DNA of 5,588 nucleotides, taken from contig JAATVR010000005.1 of the NCBI GenBank assembly GCA_014523665.1, positions 1 to 5,588 of the forward strand, in the 5' to 3' direction. The notes under the pieces were generated by a model. It was not told where the DNA came from, searched no databases, and saw nothing but the letters and a program-made list of their open reading frames with translations. Below, in pieces: positions 4,068-5,588 of this stretch. The position numbers were made by a program, and so were the translations under genes. Origin of the DNA: Nitrososphaerales archaeon TH526. Its GTDB lineage: Archaea > Thermoproteota > Nitrososphaeria > Nitrososphaerales > Nitrososphaeraceae. Within the stretch, counting starts at the first letter, position 1; each line of letters opens with the position of its first letter.

Positions 4068-5588
4068 TTGCCCTTTCCTCGACTATCGCCTATTGTTGAA
4101 AAGGTAAGAATTTTTGATACCACCCTTAGAGATGGTGAACAGACGCCGGGCGTCTCCGTGAGCCCCGAACAAAAACTGCAAATTGCTATTAAATTGGATG
4201 AGTTAGGGGTAGATGCCATCGAGGCTGGATTCCCCATTGTATCGCAAGGAGAAAGGCATGCGATTAAAAGTATTGTTAGACAGGGATTGCGTACTGAAGT
4301 ATGTGGCTTAGCTAGAGCCGTGCAAGAGGACATAGACGCTGCACTTGGCTGCGACCTAGGATATATTCACTTGTTCATTGCCACCTCGGATATTCATTTG
4401 AAATTCAAGCTGAAGATGAGCAGAGACCAGGTGCTCGAAAGGGCTGTATGGGCTGTAGATTATGCAAAGAAACACGGGGTTCAAGTAGAGTTTTCTGCAG
4501 AGGATGCTACTAGATCAGAGACCAGTTTCTTGAAAGAAGTCTTTGGAGCTGTATCTAAATCTGGAGCTGACCGATTGGATATTCCCGATACAGTCGGCTA
4601 TTCGACTCCGGATTATATAGCAAGACTTGTAGCAGACGTAATGACTGTTTCGCCACTACCCATAAGTATGCATTGTCATGATGATTTAGGACTTGCGGTG
4701 GCCAACACAATCACTGGAATAAATGCCGGAGCATCTTGCGCTCAAGTAACCGTGAATGGAATAGGCGAGAGAGCTGGAAACGCTTCACTAGAAGAGGTCG
4801 TTATGGCGATGCAATGCCTATACAAGAGATTACATGGAATAAAGACCGAATTACTGTACGAAACTTCAAAATTTGTTTCAAATGCAATGGGAATAATAGT
4901 TCAACCAAATAAAGCCATTATTGGAGAAAATGCATTTGGTCATGAATCTGGCATTCATACCCATGGTATATTAAACAATCCATTAACGTACGAGCCGATC
5001 AGTCCGGAGCTAGTAGGAAGAAAAAGATGGCTTCAGGCAGGTAAACACGCTGGTGCCCATGGTATAAAAGCAATGTTAGAAGAATTTGGAGTGAAGCCGG
5101 ATGAGGGACAGCTTAAACAAATCTTGGAAAAACAGAAGAGTATTGCTGACCTGGGTAAATCTATTACAACAAGTGAATTACTTTCTATCGCAGGTAAGGT
5201 AATGAAAAATAACACATTCCAAGAAAAATTCCAACTTCGTGATTTTCATACCGTAACTGGAATAAACATCATCCCAACAGCAGTTGTAAAGATCAACACT
5301 GGTGATAGGGATGTGATTTCATCTGAAATCGGTGTAGGACCGGTGGATGCAGCACTAAAGGCTATCCAAAAAATAGTGGGCCAATTAGAAGATGTGAAAA
5401 TTAGAGAATATCGAGTCGAGTCAATTACTGGGGGATCTGACGCAACTGCGGAAGTAGTTGTCAAGATTGAGGATAGTGAAGGCCATACTGTTTCATCCCG
5501 AAAAACAGGAGAAGACATAGTGATTGCTTCAGTCTACGCCATGATGGATGCTACGAATAAGATGATACTAAGAAAGGTTATCTTATCC
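4068..5588 (+). CDS. leuA: 2-isopropylmalate synthase (runs off right edge, nearly complete)
   Basis: The frame is open for 507 codons from TTG 4068 to the window end. The enzyme condenses acetyl-CoA with 2-oxoisovalerate, the first committed step of leucine synthesis, in the cytoplasm. The TIM barrel opens with RIFDTTLRDGEQTPG (R14-G28; Arg21 and Asp22 catalytic and metal-binding). It continues with VEFSAEDATRS, IPDTVGY, the metal ligands His202 and His204 in MHCHDDLG, NGIGERAGN (230-238, the family signature), and GHESGIHTHG (291-300, with the likely catalytic His297). After GKHAGAHGI comes the LeuA dimer/regulatory domain (about 375-507) with GVGPVDAALKAI and ITGGSDATAEV, the site of leucine feedback. 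The usual length of 500-520 residues means few codons are missing. No ATG or GTG precedes the catalytic motif in frame and a stop lies at 4020-4022, so TTG 4068 is the best start. Homocitrate or citramalate synthase are less likely alternatives. Confidence 0.88.
   Translation, partial: MPFPRLSPIVEKVRIFDTTLRDGEQTPGVSVSPEQKLQIAIKLDELGVDAIEAGFPIVSQGERHAIKSIVRQGLRTEVCGLARAVQEDIDAALGCDLGYIHLFIATSDIHLKFKLKMSRDQVLERAVWAVDYAKKHGVQVEFSAEDATRSETSFLKEVFGAVSKSGADRLDIPDTVGYSTPDYIARLVADVMTVSPLPISMHCHDDLGLAVANTITGINAGASCAQVTVNGIGERAGNASLEEVVMAMQCLYKRLHGIKTELLYETSKFVSNAMGIIVQPNKAIIGENAFGHESGIHTHGILNNPLTYEPISPELVGRKRWLQAGKHAGAHGIKAMLEEFGVKPDEGQLKQILEKQKSIADLGKSITTSELLSIAGKVMKNNTFQEKFQLRDFHTVTGINIIPTAVVKINTGDRDVISSEIGVGPVDAALKAIQKIVGQLEDVKIREYRVESITGGSDATAEVVVKIEDSEGHTVSSRKTGEDIVIASVYAMMDATNKMILRKVILS

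Noticed and set aside
4028..4333. Minus-strand frame opposite the start of leuA
   Set aside because: It is antisense to the catalytic motif region of leuA; the same applies to the minus-strand frames at 5033-5215 and 5246-5518.
1..5588. CRISPR array, insertion sequence or attachment site
   Set aside because: No regularly spaced direct repeats, transposase motif, terminal inverted repeats or tRNA-associated duplication are visible.

Overview
The window looks like chromosomal DNA of an ammonia-oxidising-type archaeon (Thaumarchaeota / Nitrososphaeria). No rRNA or full-length marker gene is present, so this rests on several hints. There is a membrane-anchored PsbP-like protein, a small two-helix membrane protein with a C-terminal zinc ribbon, and a DUF6659/roadblock-like short protein, all frequent in that group. 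There are AT-rich TATA-like boxes about 20-40 bases before start codons with little Shine-Dalgarno signal, oligo-T tracts after genes, and an archaeal-style 2-isopropylmalate synthase. The DNA is moderately AT-rich, with many AGA/AGG and ATA codons.

Layout from left to right. (1) At 1-129 on the minus strand is the N-terminal part of a MarR-family regulator that runs off the left edge. Its promoter (130-175) carries a cluster of CTAA/TTAG palindromes between the TATA-like box and the start. A doubtful 41-codon ORF (226-351, +) points away from it. (2) At 471-956 (-) is a DUF6659/roadblock-like protein. (3) At 1092-1393 (+) are two very small genes whose ends overlap as ATGA: a 48-residue single-helix membrane protein and a 52-residue Cys/His-rich protein that could bind zinc. 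(4) At 1533-2132 (-) is a membrane-anchored PsbP-like protein, facing the small operon across a spacer with an oligo-T tract for each strand. (5) At 2133-2462 is a gene-poor promoter region, ending in a perfect 9-bp inverted repeat that runs into the start codon of the next gene. (6) At 2463-3392 (+) is a ferredoxin-NADP reductase-like flavoprotein with a degenerate nucleotide-binding loop. (7) At 3460-3804 (-) is the two-helix zinc-ribbon membrane protein, probably from a leaderless transcript. (8) At 4068-5588 (+) is an almost complete leuA (2-isopropylmalate synthase) that runs off the right edge. Its start is not ATG, and a short Leu-containing ORF overlaps it.

Most neighbours alternate in strand, so these are largely separate transcription units. 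The exception is the 1092-1393 pair, the only clear operon. Only leuA has a firm metabolic role: the first committed step of leucine synthesis. The flavoprotein is probably a redox enzyme of unknown partner, and the rest are regulatory, membrane or zinc-binding proteins without assigned function. I found no mobile element, CRISPR array, tRNA or rRNA. The best candidates for something undescribed are the overlapping mini-gene pair, the putative MarR autoregulatory operator cluster, and the hairpin at the flavoprotein start codon.
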